A stretch of DNA of 64,000 bases from NCBI GenBank assembly GCA_026387935.1, contig JAPLKU010000013.1, positions 208,595 to 272,594 on the forward strand. The letters run 5' to 3'. The stretch comes from Gemmatimonadota bacterium (lineage in GTDB: Bacteria; Gemmatimonadota; Gemmatimonadetes; Gemmatimonadales; Gemmatimonadaceae). The position numbers were made by a program, and so were the translations under genes. The notes below the pieces were generated by a model that did no database searches, was not told the DNA's origin, and saw nothing but the letters and a program-made list of their open reading frames with translations. Positions 1-7,918 of this stretch are shown here, piece by piece (within the stretch, counting starts at the first letter, position 1; each line of letters opens with the position of its first letter).

Positions 1-2
1 TG

Positions 3-1202
3 GCTGAGGGAGAAGCGGCAGCGGCGGACATCGTCGCGACGAAATACCTAAAGGGTTACGTCGCGCATGCGCCAATGGAAACACATTCTGCCGTCACCGA
101 AATCGCAGCCGACGGCAAAGTCACCGTGTGGGCCGGCACGCAGATGCCATTCGGCGTGCAGAGCCAGGTCGCGCAGGCGCTGCAGCTACCGCCGGCGAAG
201 GTGCGCGTCATTACGCCGTTCGTCGGTGGTGGCTTTGGTGGAAAGAGTGTGAGCAATCAGGCAATCGAATCGGCTGTGCTTGCCAAGGCGGCGGGTGTTC
301 CCGTTCGCGTGATCTGGGACCGGAGCGAGGAGTTCTTCTTCGACGGGTTCGACCCCGCGACGGTCGTCAACGTCCGCGCGGGCCTCACGCGCGAGAAGAA
401 AATCACCTTCTGGGATTACGAAGTCATTGCCGCCGGTGGCCGCGGGCTGCAGGAGTTCTACGACATTCCGCACCTGCGCACGAACACGCGTGGCACGTGG
501 GGGACGGGCAGTGGAACACTGCATCCGTTCAACGTCGGGCCGTGGCGCGCGCCGGGTGCCAACGCAAACATCTGGGCGCGCGAGTCGCACATTGACGCAC
601 TCGCGGCAAAAGCCGGAATGGATCCCGTTGAATTCCGCTTCTCGCACCTCGCGGGCAGTGCCCGCATGGCCACGGTGCTTCGCACGGCGGTGGAGAAGTT
701 CGGCTACAAGCCGAAGGCACAGGCGGCGAAGCCGGGCCAACGGGCCAACGTCGGGCTCGGCGTGGCGCTTGGCATCGACGCGGGCACCTACGTTGCAGGA
801 ATCGCGCAGGTGAAGCTCGACCGCGCGACTGGCGAAATCACAGTTGAACGCGTTGTGATTGCGCAGGATATGGGAATCGTGGTGAATCCCATTGGCGCCA
901 TGCAGCAGCTCGAAGGCTGCGTCACGCAGGGGCTTGGCTACGTGCTGAGCGAAGAAGTGCGGTTCAAGAACGGTGAAGTACTCGACAAGAACTTCACGAC
1001 GTACACGCTCCCGCGGTTTTCCTGGGTGCCGAAGATCGAGGGGTATCTGATCGCGAACAACGAGTTGCCGCCTCAGGGTGGGGGGGAGCCAGCCATCGTG
1101 CTCATGGGAGCGATGATCGGGAACGCCGTGTTTGACCTGACGGGAGTGCGGCTGACACAGTTGCCGTTTACGAAAGAAAGGGTAAAGGCAGCGCTGGGGT
1201 AG
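3..1202 (+). CDS. Xanthine dehydrogenase/aldehyde oxidase-family molybdopterin-binding subunit, 5' truncated
   Basis: This is the C-terminal part (400 codons) of a molybdenum hydroxylase large subunit; the frame is open from the window edge, so the N-terminus is missing. The first visible residues contain the AHAPMETHSAV motif typical of isoquinoline 1-oxidoreductase / aldehyde dehydrogenase beta-type subunits. Further on come GGGFGGK (about nt 225-245), PWRAPGANAN, a QDMGIVVNP segment, and QGGGEPAIVLMGA near the C-terminus, which carries the family's catalytic Glu. These motifs bind the molybdopterin cofactor and position the substrate for hydroxylation. The substrate cannot be told from sequence. 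The 2Fe-2S partner subunit would be expected upstream, outside the window. The stop codon lies inside a 9-nt tandem repeat. Confidence 0.9.
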   Translation, partial: AEGEAAAADIVATKYLKGYVAHAPMETHSAVTEIAADGKVTVWAGTQMPFGVQSQVAQALQLPPAKVRVITPFVGGGFGGKSVSNQAIESAVLAKAAGVPVRVIWDRSEEFFFDGFDPATVVNVRAGLTREKKITFWDYEVIAAGGRGLQEFYDIPHLRTNTRGTWGTGSGTLHPFNVGPWRAPGANANIWARESHIDALAAKAGMDPVEFRFSHLAGSARMATVLRTAVEKFGYKPKAQAAKPGQRANVGLGVALGIDAGTYVAGIAQVKLDRATGEITVERVVIAQDMGIVVNPIGAMQQLEGCVTQGLGYVLSEEVRFKNGEVLDKNFTTYTLPRFSWVPKIEGYLIANNELPPQGGGEPAIVLMGAMIGNAVFDLTGVRLTQLPFTKERVKAALG

Positions 1203-1227
1203 CTGGGGTAGCTGGGGTAGCTGAGGG
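1193..1227 (+). repeat. Tandem 9-nt repeat GCTGGGGTA, G-quadruplex-like
   Basis: Three exact copies of GCTGGGGTA run from 1193 to 1219, followed by a partial copy. The repeat starts in the last codons of the molybdopterin enzyme and supplies its TAG stop. G-runs at 1196-1199, 1205-1208, 1214-1217 and 1225-1227 with 5-7 nt loops fit the canonical intramolecular G-quadruplex pattern. Confidence 0.85.
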
Positions 1228-1303
1228 ACTGAGTGCGGGGGCGGTGCTGGGTGCGCGCGGAGCACGCGGCCAGCGTGCCGTAGTCCTAACTCAATGGCAC
1301 GAT

Positions 1304-1309
1304 TAGATT
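1304..1309 (+). promoter_or_regulatory. -10-like hexamer TAGATT for alaS (probable leaderless start)
   Basis: TAGATT ends 9 nt before the alaS ATG and no Shine-Dalgarno lies between them. A transcript starting 6-8 nt after this hexamer would begin at or next to the ATG. The same arrangement is seen at several other operon-first genes in the window. Confidence 0.5.
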
Positions 1310-1318
1310 TCCAGCACT

Positions 1319-4066
1319 ATGGACGCTGCCGAAATCCGCACCCGCTTCCTCAAGTTTTTCGAACGGAATGGCCATGCCATCCGGTCGTCCTCGTCCCTTG
1401 TTCCAGGCGACGACCCGACGCTGCTTTTCACCAACGCTGGAATGGTGCAGTTCAAGCGCGTCTTCCTTGGCATGGAGGCTGCCCCCGATGGCAATCGTCG
1501 CGCCACGACGAGCCAGAAGTGCGTGCGCGCCGGTGGTAAGCACAACGATCTCGAGCAGGTTGGCCACACGGACCGGCACAACACGTTCTTCGAGATGCTC
1601 GGCAACTTTTCGTTCGGCGACTACTTCAAGCGCGACGCCATCACGTTTGCGTGGGAGTTCATCACCGGTCCGATAGCGCAGGGCAACCTCGGCATTCCGC
1701 CGGAGCATCTCCGCGTGAGCGTCTTCCACGAAGACGATGAAGCACGCCAGCTCTGGAAGGAAATCGCCGGCATTCCCGACAGTCGAATTTACGGACTTGG
1801 CGCGGCGGACAATTTCTGGCAGATGGCCGACACCGGGCCGTGCGGCCCGTGCAGTGAGATCTATATCGATCTCTATCACGCCTCGCAGGAATACCGCTTT
1901 CCCGCGGGTGCGAGCGGCGAGTGGGCGGAAAAGGATCGCACCGATTTTTCGACGCAGGCGTTTATCGACGGAGCCGAAGCGGGCCGCTTCCTGGAGTTCT
2001 GGAATCTCGTGTTCATGCAGTTCGACAAGCAGCCCGACGGCACCAACGTCCCGCTGCCGAAGCCGAGTGTGGATACGGGCATGGGCCTGGAGCGGATCAC
2101 GACGATCATGCAGGGCGTGTCGAACAACTTCCACGCCGATCTCTTCGCCACGTACATCGCGAAGGTCGCCGAGTTGGTCAAGCGTCCGTACGATTTCAAT
2201 CGCTCGGAGTGCGCCAGCTATCGCGTGATTGCCGACCATGCGCGCGCGGTCGCCTTTCTTCTCGCCGATGGTGTCTTCCCGAGCAACGACGGTCGCGGCT
2301 ACGTCCTGCGCCGCATCCTGCGCCGCGCGGTGCGCCACGCCTGGCTGCTCGGCCTGCGCGAGCCCGCGCTCGTGCATGTCGTCGAGCTCGTCATCGCCAA
2401 CATGCGCGATGTCTATCCCGAGCTCCACGTGCGTCACAAGCACATTGTCGAGACCACGCGCGCCGAAGAAGAGCGATTCCTTGCCACGATTGACGGCGGC
2501 ATGGCGCGCTTCGACGAACTCGCGCCCAAGTCCAACACGCAGGGCTCCACGCACATGCGCGGCTCGATCGCCGGCGAAGATGCGTTCAAGCTTTACGATA
2601 CGTTCGGTTTCCCTATCGATCTCACCGAGTTGATGGCGCGCGAGCGTGGTTACCTCGTGGACATCTCGGGATTTGAGGCCGCGCTCGCCGGGCAGCGCAA
2701 GCAGTCGCAGGACGAAAGAAAGTCCAAGAAACTGAGCGTGGTTGCAGATTCCTTTGGTGATGCGTCGCTCTGGGACACGAGCACCTACGCCGCCGCGCAG
2801 CAGGCGTTTGTCGGCTACGACGCCATCGAGGTCGAAACTCACGTCGCGGCAGCGCGCACGCTCGATGACGGTCGTGTTGCGGTCATTCTCAACGACACGC
2901 CCTTCTATACCGAATCGGGTGGGCAGGTATCCGACACCGGCACGATTGTCGGCGACGGCTGGCTCATGAACGTGGACGATGTGAAGAAGGCCGATGGCCG
3001 CGTTGCTGCAATCGGTGCCATCACCGGCACGCTTGCCATGGGGGCGGTGGTCGCCCGCGTCACGCCGACGCGACGCCGCGATATCACGCGCAATCATACC
3101 GCCACGCATTTGCTGCACGCGGCGCTCCGGAAACTCTTGGGCGAGCACGTGCATCAGGCGGGCAGCGTGGTCGATCCCGAACGGCTCCGGTTTGACTTCA
3201 CCCACCACGGTCCGCTCACGCACGCCGAAGTCGAGAAGGTGGAGCGATGGGTGAACGAGGGAATCTGGCAGAACACCAACGTGCGCACAGTGGAAAAGCC
3301 GTACGCCGACGCGGTGGCGGGTGGAGCGATGGCCCTCTTCGGCGAGAAGTACGGCAGCGTTGTGCGCGTGGTGGAAATCCCGTTCCGTTCCACTGAATTG
3401 TGCGGTGGCACGCACGTCGGCAACACGGGCCAAATCCTGCTCTTTCGCGTGATCAGTGAGACGGGCGTGTCGGCCGGCGTGCGGCGCATTGTCGCGATTA
3501 CTGGTCCCAAGGCATTCGAATCGTTGCGCGAGCGCGAGCGTACGCTCGAGCAGATTGCCGAACGCCTTAAGGTGAATATCCACGCGGCGGGCACCGAAGC
3601 CGTGGCGCGCAAGGTCGATCAACTGCTTGCAGAAAAGAAGACGCTCGAGAAGAAGCTCGAAGAAGCCGTGCGGGGCGGAGGAGGCGGGTCGGCAATGCAG
3701 GGCATTCTCGCCTCGGCGAAGGCGGTCGGCGCATGGAGCGTCGTCGCCGGAAAGACCGACGCGAGTGCGCTGCCGGAGCTGCAGACACTCGGCGATGCGA
3801 TTCGCGACCAACTGCCGGCCGGCGTCGGTGTGCTCGGCGGCACGTTCGAGGATGAGAAGGCGACGATCGTCTTTGTCGTGGGCGATACGCTGCGCGCCAA
3901 GGGAGTGTCGGCCGGTGATTTGGTCAAGGGATTCGCGGCCAAGACTGGCGGGCGCGGCGGCGGCAAGCCGCACATGGCGCAGATGGGCGTCGAGCCGGAG
4001 AGGATGGATGCGACGCTGGACGAGGCGAAAGCGTATGTCGCTGACACGTTGGCGCAGGTGTCGTGA
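1319..4066 (+). CDS. alaS: Alanine--tRNA ligase
   Basis: AlaRS charges tRNA-Ala with alanine in the cytoplasm and hydrolyses mischarged Ser/Gly-tRNA-Ala. The 915-residue protein has normal full length: class II catalytic core at the N-terminus (FFERNGHAI, LVPGDDPTLLFTNAGM), tRNA-recognition region, editing domain with zinc-type motif H593-T-A-T-H597 and C695-G-G-T-H699, then a coiled-coil and C-Ala domain (GRGGGKPHMAQMG). The ATG at 1319 is the obvious start and matches the family N-terminus. A very long open frame on the opposite strand (1286-4240) is a GC-bias shadow. The gene probably heads a unit with the small downstream ORF and gmhA. Confidence 0.98.
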   Translation: MDAAEIRTRFLKFFERNGHAIRSSSSLVPGDDPTLLFTNAGMVQFKRVFLGMEAAPDGNRRATTSQKCVRAGGKHNDLEQVGHTDRHNTFFEMLGNFSFGDYFKRDAITFAWEFITGPIAQGNLGIPPEHLRVSVFHEDDEARQLWKEIAGIPDSRIYGLGAADNFWQMADTGPCGPCSEIYIDLYHASQEYRFPAGASGEWAEKDRTDFSTQAFIDGAEAGRFLEFWNLVFMQFDKQPDGTNVPLPKPSVDTGMGLERITTIMQGVSNNFHADLFATYIAKVAELVKRPYDFNRSECASYRVIADHARAVAFLLADGVFPSNDGRGYVLRRILRRAVRHAWLLGLREPALVHVVELVIANMRDVYPELHVRHKHIVETTRAEEERFLATIDGGMARFDELAPKSNTQGSTHMRGSIAGEDAFKLYDTFGFPIDLTELMARERGYLVDISGFEAALAGQRKQSQDERKSKKLSVVADSFGDASLWDTSTYAAAQQAFVGYDAIEVETHVAAARTLDDGRVAVILNDTPFYTESGGQVSDTGTIVGDGWLMNVDDVKKADGRVAAIGAITGTLAMGAVVARVTPTRRRDITRNHTATHLLHAALRKLLGEHVHQAGSVVDPERLRFDFTHHGPLTHAEVEKVERWVNEGIWQNTNVRTVEKPYADAVAGGAMALFGEKYGSVVRVVEIPFRSTELCGGTHVGNTGQILLFRVISETGVSAGVRRIVAITGPKAFESLRERERTLEQIAERLKVNIHAAGTEAVARKVDQLLAEKKTLEKKLEEAVRGGGGGSAMQGILASAKAVGAWSVVAGKTDASALPELQTLGDAIRDQLPAGVGVLGGTFEDEKATIVFVVGDTLRAKGVSAGDLVKGFAAKTGGRGGGKPHMAQMGVEPERMDATLDEAKAYVADTLAQVS

Positions 4067-4088
4067 GGCACGTGCAGGTGGTGCGCGC

Positions 4089-4391
4089 GTGATTCCAAGC
4101 GGTCTGTATGATCCGCTCATGAACGCCTGCGATGGCGCACTTGTTCGCGTGCTCGCTTCCGGTGCAACGGAGCGCGCTATGGCGCGCGAATTGTTGGCCG
4201 CTGATGCGTTCGTGACGTTTGCCTTTGAAGCAGCAGCCAACGAGCCCAGTACAATTGTTCAGCGTGCAGACGCGGCGATGCGCCGCATCTCGAGTAGTTC
4301 GGTTCGGTTTCTGGATGGTGGCGCAGTGTCGTTCCCCGTTCCCGCTCCCAGTCCCGCGCACCTCCCCCCGTACCGGCACCCCTCGCCATGA
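4089..4391 (+). CDS. Small conserved-looking protein of unknown function between alaS and gmhA
   Basis: A 100-codon frame starts at GTG 4089, behind AGGTGG at about 4077-4082, and its TGA stop overlaps the gmhA ATG (ATGA at 4388-4391), so the two are probably translationally coupled. An in-frame ATG at 4119 is an alternative start. The protein is acidic and Ala-rich in its first 70 residues (ERAMARELLAADAFVTFAFE) and is predicted helical; no known motif is recognised. Its last 25 residues are Pro-rich (PVPAPSPAHLPP) because the frame runs through one copy of the window's dispersed G-rich repeat, here on the opposite strand. It could alternatively be a non-coding spacer, but the overlap, the ribosome site and the protein-like composition favour a gene. 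Confidence 0.6.
   Translation: MIPSGLYDPLMNACDGALVRVLASGATERAMARELLAADAFVTFAFEAAANEPSTIVQRADAAMRRISSSSVRFLDGGAVSFPVPAPSPAHLPPYRHPSP
4331..4384 (-). repeat. Dispersed G-rich repeat, copy A
   Basis: Read on the minus strand this stretch has four G-runs separated by 3-nt loops (GGGACTGGGAGCGGGAACGG) preceded by GGTGCCGGTACGGGGGGAGG. The GGGGGGAGGTGCGCGG core is shared exactly with the copy at 42.49 kb, and TGCCGGTACGG with the copy at 25.73 kb. It forms the C-terminal codons of the small ORF before gmhA. Confidence 0.6.
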
Positions 4392-4954
4392 CCGATCTCG
4401 TCGCTCATCTCCGCGACCTCTCCGCGCTCGCTGCGAAGTCTGCTGATACTTTGGGTCCGTCCATCGAGAAGGCGGCTGGTATGGTGCAGGCGACAGTTGA
4501 TCGCGGCGGGACGCTGTTCTTCTGCGGCAATGGCGGCAGCGCGGCCGATGCCCAGCACCTGAGCACGGAGTACGTCGTGCGCTACCAGCGTGAGCGCCGT
4601 GCCATCGCCGCCATTGCGCTCACCGTTGATACTTCGTTGATCACGGCCGCCGCGAACGATTACTCGTTCGATATGATCTTTGCGCGCCAGATCGAAGCGC
4701 TCGGCAAGCCGGGCGATCTGCTTGTGATGCACACGACGAGCGGGAAATCGGCCAACCTGCTCCGCGCGGCAGAGGCGGCGAAGCAAAAGGGTGTCGCGAC
4801 GCTGGCACTCTCTGCGAAGGGTGGCGGGCCGATCGCAGCACTTGTCGATCATTGCATTGTGATTCCGACTGACCGAACTGACCGCGCCCAGGAACTGCAG
4901 CTTGCCATTCAGCATGCGATTTGCGATCAGATTGACGCGAAGGCGGCGCGATGA
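4388..4954 (+). CDS. gmhA: Phosphoheptose isomerase (sedoheptulose-7-phosphate isomerase)
   Basis: GmhA converts sedoheptulose 7-phosphate to D-glycero-D-manno-heptose 7-phosphate, the first step of ADP-heptose synthesis for LPS core and glycoprotein sugars. The 188-residue protein is one SIS domain of usual length. CGNGGSAADAQH at residues 46-57 is the GmhA hallmark, followed by the sugar-phosphate-binding TTSGKSANLLRA segment, and QHAICDQID at the C-terminus matches the family. Its ATG overlaps the stop of the preceding small ORF and its stop overlaps the next gene (ATGA at 4951). A separate HldE-type kinase, the next enzyme of the pathway, lies at 15.6 kb. Confidence 0.93.
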   Translation: MTDLVAHLRDLSALAAKSADTLGPSIEKAAGMVQATVDRGGTLFFCGNGGSAADAQHLSTEYVVRYQRERRAIAAIALTVDTSLITAAANDYSFDMIFARQIEALGKPGDLLVMHTTSGKSANLLRAAEAAKQKGVATLALSAKGGGPIAALVDHCIVIPTDRTDRAQELQLAIQHAICDQIDAKAAR

Positions 4955-5820
4955 ATCCGTTCTCGCTGCAGGGTAAGCGCGCGCTCGTGACTGGTGGCAC
5001 CCGCGGCATTGGCGCGGCGTGCAGCCGCCTGCTCGCGCGCGCGGGCGCCGATGTGTGCGTGGGCTACCGCTCACGGCACAACGAAGCCGCAGTCATGCGC
5101 GCCGAACTCACCGCACTCGGTGTGAAGGGCGCCTCGCTCGCGGCGGATATTGGTTCGAGTGCTGGCGCGCAGGCGCTCGTGGACCACGCCGTTCGTGAGC
5201 TCGGCGGTCTCGACATTCTCATTCACTCGGCGGGCATCTGGCCAGTCGAAGAAGTTGCCGTGCACGAGATGACGGATGAACGCTGGGCGCGCACGATGCG
5301 CGAGAACGTGGACGCGATGTTCTTCGTCTCCCGCGCGGCGGCCCGCGCGATGATGGCGGCGCGGGCGCGGGCGCTCGGAGCGGCGGGATCGATGCGCGCG
5401 AGCGGAAGCACTCCGCGCGTGGGGATCGCGAGCGTGAACGGTGACCCGGCCACTACACCGCATAGCGGCGGCCGCATCGTGCATGTCGCCTCCACCGCCG
5501 GGCAGCGTGGCGAGTCTATGCACGCCGATTATGGCGCAAGCAAGGGTGCGATGATTTCGTTTGTGAAGTCCATGGCGCCTGAACTCGCCCCGTACGACAT
5601 CACGGTGAATGCCGTCGCGCCAGGTTGGGTGGATACGGAAATGTGCGACACGCCATTCGCGAATGGTGGCAAGGAGCGCATCGCAGCGGGAATCCCGGTG
5701 GGGCGCATCGCTACTCCTCACGACATTGCGTTCCCGATTGTCGCACTCTGTTTTGACGGTGCGCGGCATATCACGGGCGAGATCGTGAATGTGAACGGCG
5801 GTTCAGTCCTCGCAGGCTGA
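4951..5820 (+). CDS. SDR-family NAD(P)-dependent oxidoreductase with internal insertion
   Basis: A classical short-chain dehydrogenase/reductase of 289 residues. The Rossmann motif TGGTRGIG is at 14-21, HSAG at about 92-95, the catalytic Tyr-Lys pair in YGASK at 194-198, and the C-terminus ends in GEIVNVNGGS as in FabG-like members. The substrate is unknown; FabG-type 3-oxoacyl reductases and sugar or alcohol dehydrogenases are all possible. Residues about 138-171 (rich in Ala, Gly, Ser and Arg) form an insertion between the helix after the NSAG-like strand and the strand GGRIVHVAS, where normal SDRs have a short turn. It overlaps the end of gmhA by 4 nt. Confidence 0.88.
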   Translation: MNPFSLQGKRALVTGGTRGIGAACSRLLARAGADVCVGYRSRHNEAAVMRAELTALGVKGASLAADIGSSAGAQALVDHAVRELGGLDILIHSAGIWPVEEVAVHEMTDERWARTMRENVDAMFFVSRAAARAMMAARARALGAAGSMRASGSTPRVGIASVNGDPATTPHSGGRIVHVASTAGQRGESMHADYGASKGAMISFVKSMAPELAPYDITVNAVAPGWVDTEMCDTPFANGGKERIAAGIPVGRIATPHDIAFPIVALCFDGARHITGEIVNVNGGSVLAG

Positions 5821-5837
5821 TCCACCGAGCATCGCCT

Positions 5838-7196
5838 GTGAGTGCGCTCAATCCGCCGCCGGAAGTTCTCGAGATCGCTGCGCGCCTCCGGCGCGCCGGA
5901 TTCGAGGCCTGGTGCGTCGGTGGCGCCGTCCGCGATGCGCTGGTTGGCCACGCGCATCTTGATTGGGACTTGGCGACGAGCGCGAAGCCGGAGGAGGTGA
6001 AGGCTGTCTTCAAGCGCGTCATCCCTGTTGGTGTGGAGTTCGGGACCGTAGGTGTGTTCGGCTCGGGCGGCGATGTCATGCACGAGGTCACGACCTTCCG
6101 CAAGGATGTGACCGCTGACGGCCGACACGCGGTGGTCCAGTTCGGCGTATCGCTCGATGATGATCTCGCCCGGCGCGACTTCACGATCAATGCCATCGCC
6201 TACAATCCCGACACCGGAGAGCTGCGCGATCCCTTTGACGGTCGCACTGACCTGAGACGCGGGATCGTGCGCGCCGTTGGCGTGGCCGAGGAGCGATTCA
6301 CTGAGGATCGGTTGCGGGCGCTGCGCGGGATTCGCTTTGCGTCGCGCTTCGGATTCAACATCGAGCCAACGACGTGGGCGGCGATCAAGGCATCAGCGCC
6401 GCACCTGGGGCGGTTGTCGGCCGAGCGCGTGAAGCAGGAACTCGAAAAGACGATGCAGCAGGTGGAGCGGCCGAGCGTGGCACTCGAGTGGTGGAGAGAG
6501 TGCGGGGCGCTCGCGGCGTTGGTGCCGTCGATTGCTGCTGCACCGGTGGAGCGATTCAGGGCGCTGGATGTTCTGATGCTGGGGACGGGGGCCGTACTGG
6601 GCGCGCTTGCTGCGGAGGCGCGGCGTGCGGAGGCAGAATCGGGGACACTTGATCGGCTTTCCATGCTGTTCTTCGGTGATGAGCCAAGCACAGTCGAGCA
6701 GGCGACAAAGGCGCTGAAGTTCTCCAACTACGACGCCAGTTGGATTGTCGCGATGGCACGCGCACGCCGCGACGTGGGTGCGGCGATCGACGCGGTATTC
6801 GAGTCACGCGACGCTGAGCCGGCGCAAATCCGGCGGTGGGTGGCAACGGTTGGGCGCACGCGGACAGATGCGTTCTGTCGCCTGAATGGGGCCTTGCACC
6901 TCGCGCGCGTGTCCACGCTGGACCCGAAGAGCGGGGGCATCGTGCCCGACGCGGCAGTTGTCGCGCGCCTCGACGCGTTTCGCGCGCTCGCCGTGGAGAT
7001 TGCCTTTCGCGATCCGATTGAAATGGCGGACCTTGCCGTGGATGGCGAGGATCTGCGGTCGGCCGGGGTTCCCGCAGGGCCCGCGATGGGCCGAGTTCTC
7101 AAGTTGCTGCTCGAGCGAGTGATCGAGAATCCGGCTGAGAATACGGTGGCGACACTGACCGCGGCAGCGAAAGCGCTGGCGGGAGCGAACGCGTGA
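5838..7196 (+). CDS. cca: CCA tRNA nucleotidyltransferase / poly(A) polymerase family protein
   Basis: Adds or repairs the 3' CCA end of tRNAs. The 452-residue protein has the class II nucleotidyltransferase signature GGAVRDALVG at about 28-37, catalytic Asp residues in LDWDL (42 and 44), and the RRDFTINAIAYN and EDRLRALRGIRFASRF motifs of the neck region. No HD-domain motif is evident in the C-terminal half. Both tRNA genes at 14.6-14.8 kb and both at 63.2-63.5 kb lack an encoded CCA, so such an enzyme is needed. GTG 5838 is used as start; GTG 5842 is out of frame. The stop overlaps the next gene's GTG (GTGA at 7193). Confidence 0.93.
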   Translation: MSALNPPPEVLEIAARLRRAGFEAWCVGGAVRDALVGHAHLDWDLATSAKPEEVKAVFKRVIPVGVEFGTVGVFGSGGDVMHEVTTFRKDVTADGRHAVVQFGVSLDDDLARRDFTINAIAYNPDTGELRDPFDGRTDLRRGIVRAVGVAEERFTEDRLRALRGIRFASRFGFNIEPTTWAAIKASAPHLGRLSAERVKQELEKTMQQVERPSVALEWWRECGALAALVPSIAAAPVERFRALDVLMLGTGAVLGALAAEARRAEAESGTLDRLSMLFFGDEPSTVEQATKALKFSNYDASWIVAMARARRDVGAAIDAVFESRDAEPAQIRRWVATVGRTRTDAFCRLNGALHLARVSTLDPKSGGIVPDAAVVARLDAFRALAVEIAFRDPIEMADLAVDGEDLRSAGVPAGPAMGRVLKLLLERVIENPAENTVATLTAAAKALAGANA

Positions 7197-7906
7197 GGTC
7201 CGCACTTGTTTACGCCGCACTCGCGGCTCTCGCCAACGTGGCCGGCGCGCTGGTTCTGACGACGCGCGCGTCGTGGAGCCGACGGTCGCTCGAGTTTCTC
7301 CTCGCGCTGTCTGCCGGCTTTCTCGTGGCCGTCTCGCTCGGTGAACTCGTTCCCGCATCGATCGCACAGAACGGTGCCATTGCCGGTTGGTGGATGCTCG
7401 GCGGGTTTGTGCTCGTGCATCTCACGCAGCACGCGCTGGTGCGGCATTTTCATTTTGGAGAAGAAACCCATACGGTGGCGCCCGAGGTCGGCGTGAGCGC
7501 GCTCGTCGGGCTCATGCTGCACACCTTCGTTGATGGCGTCGCGATCGCGGCATCGTACGCGGTAAATGATCGGATGGGCTTTCTCGTGCTCCTGGCCATC
7601 GTGCTGCACAAGCTTCCCGAAGGGCTCGCGATTGGATCGCTCTTTATCGCGACGGGCCGCTCGGTAAAGGCTGCCATTGGCGCAGCGGCCGCGCTCGGTG
7701 TGGCGACGGTGCTTGGCGCTGCGCTCGTCTCGCCTGTGCCGTTCATCGCGCAGCACGGTTTGGCGCTATCGGCCGGCGTGACGCTCTACGTCGGCGGATC
7801 GAACCTGATTCCCGAGTTTCAGGGGAAGAATGGATGGTCGCACAACGCATGGTTCTTCGCGGGTGTAGCGGCATACGCGGCCATCGCCTCGCTTCTTCCG
7901 CAGTAG
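7193..7906 (+). CDS. ZIP-family divalent metal transporter
   Basis: An inner-membrane protein of 237 residues with about eight hydrophobic segments. The metal-binding transmembrane helices are recognisable as LHTFVDGVAIAAS and LHKLPEGLAIGSL, which correspond to TM4 and TM5 of ZIP (SLC39) proteins with their His, Asp/Pro and Glu ligands. A His-rich loop RHFHFGEE precedes them. Zinc or iron uptake is the usual role; the metal cannot be assigned here. The GTG start overlaps the cca stop, and the next gene follows 12 nt after the stop. Confidence 0.88.
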   Translation: MRSALVYAALAALANVAGALVLTTRASWSRRSLEFLLALSAGFLVAVSLGELVPASIAQNGAIAGWWMLGGFVLVHLTQHALVRHFHFGEETHTVAPEVGVSALVGLMLHTFVDGVAIAASYAVNDRMGFLVLLAIVLHKLPEGLAIGSLFIATGRSVKAAIGAAAALGVATVLGAALVSPVPFIAQHGLALSAGVTLYVGGSNLIPEFQGKNGWSHNAWFFAGVAAYAAIASLLPQ

Positions 7907-7918
7907 GACGGCAATCGC

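Noticed and set aside
1286..4240. 984-codon open frame on the minus strand opposite alaS
   Set aside because: The plus strand encodes an unmistakable AlaRS. The antisense frame has no domain and is explained by high third-position GC.
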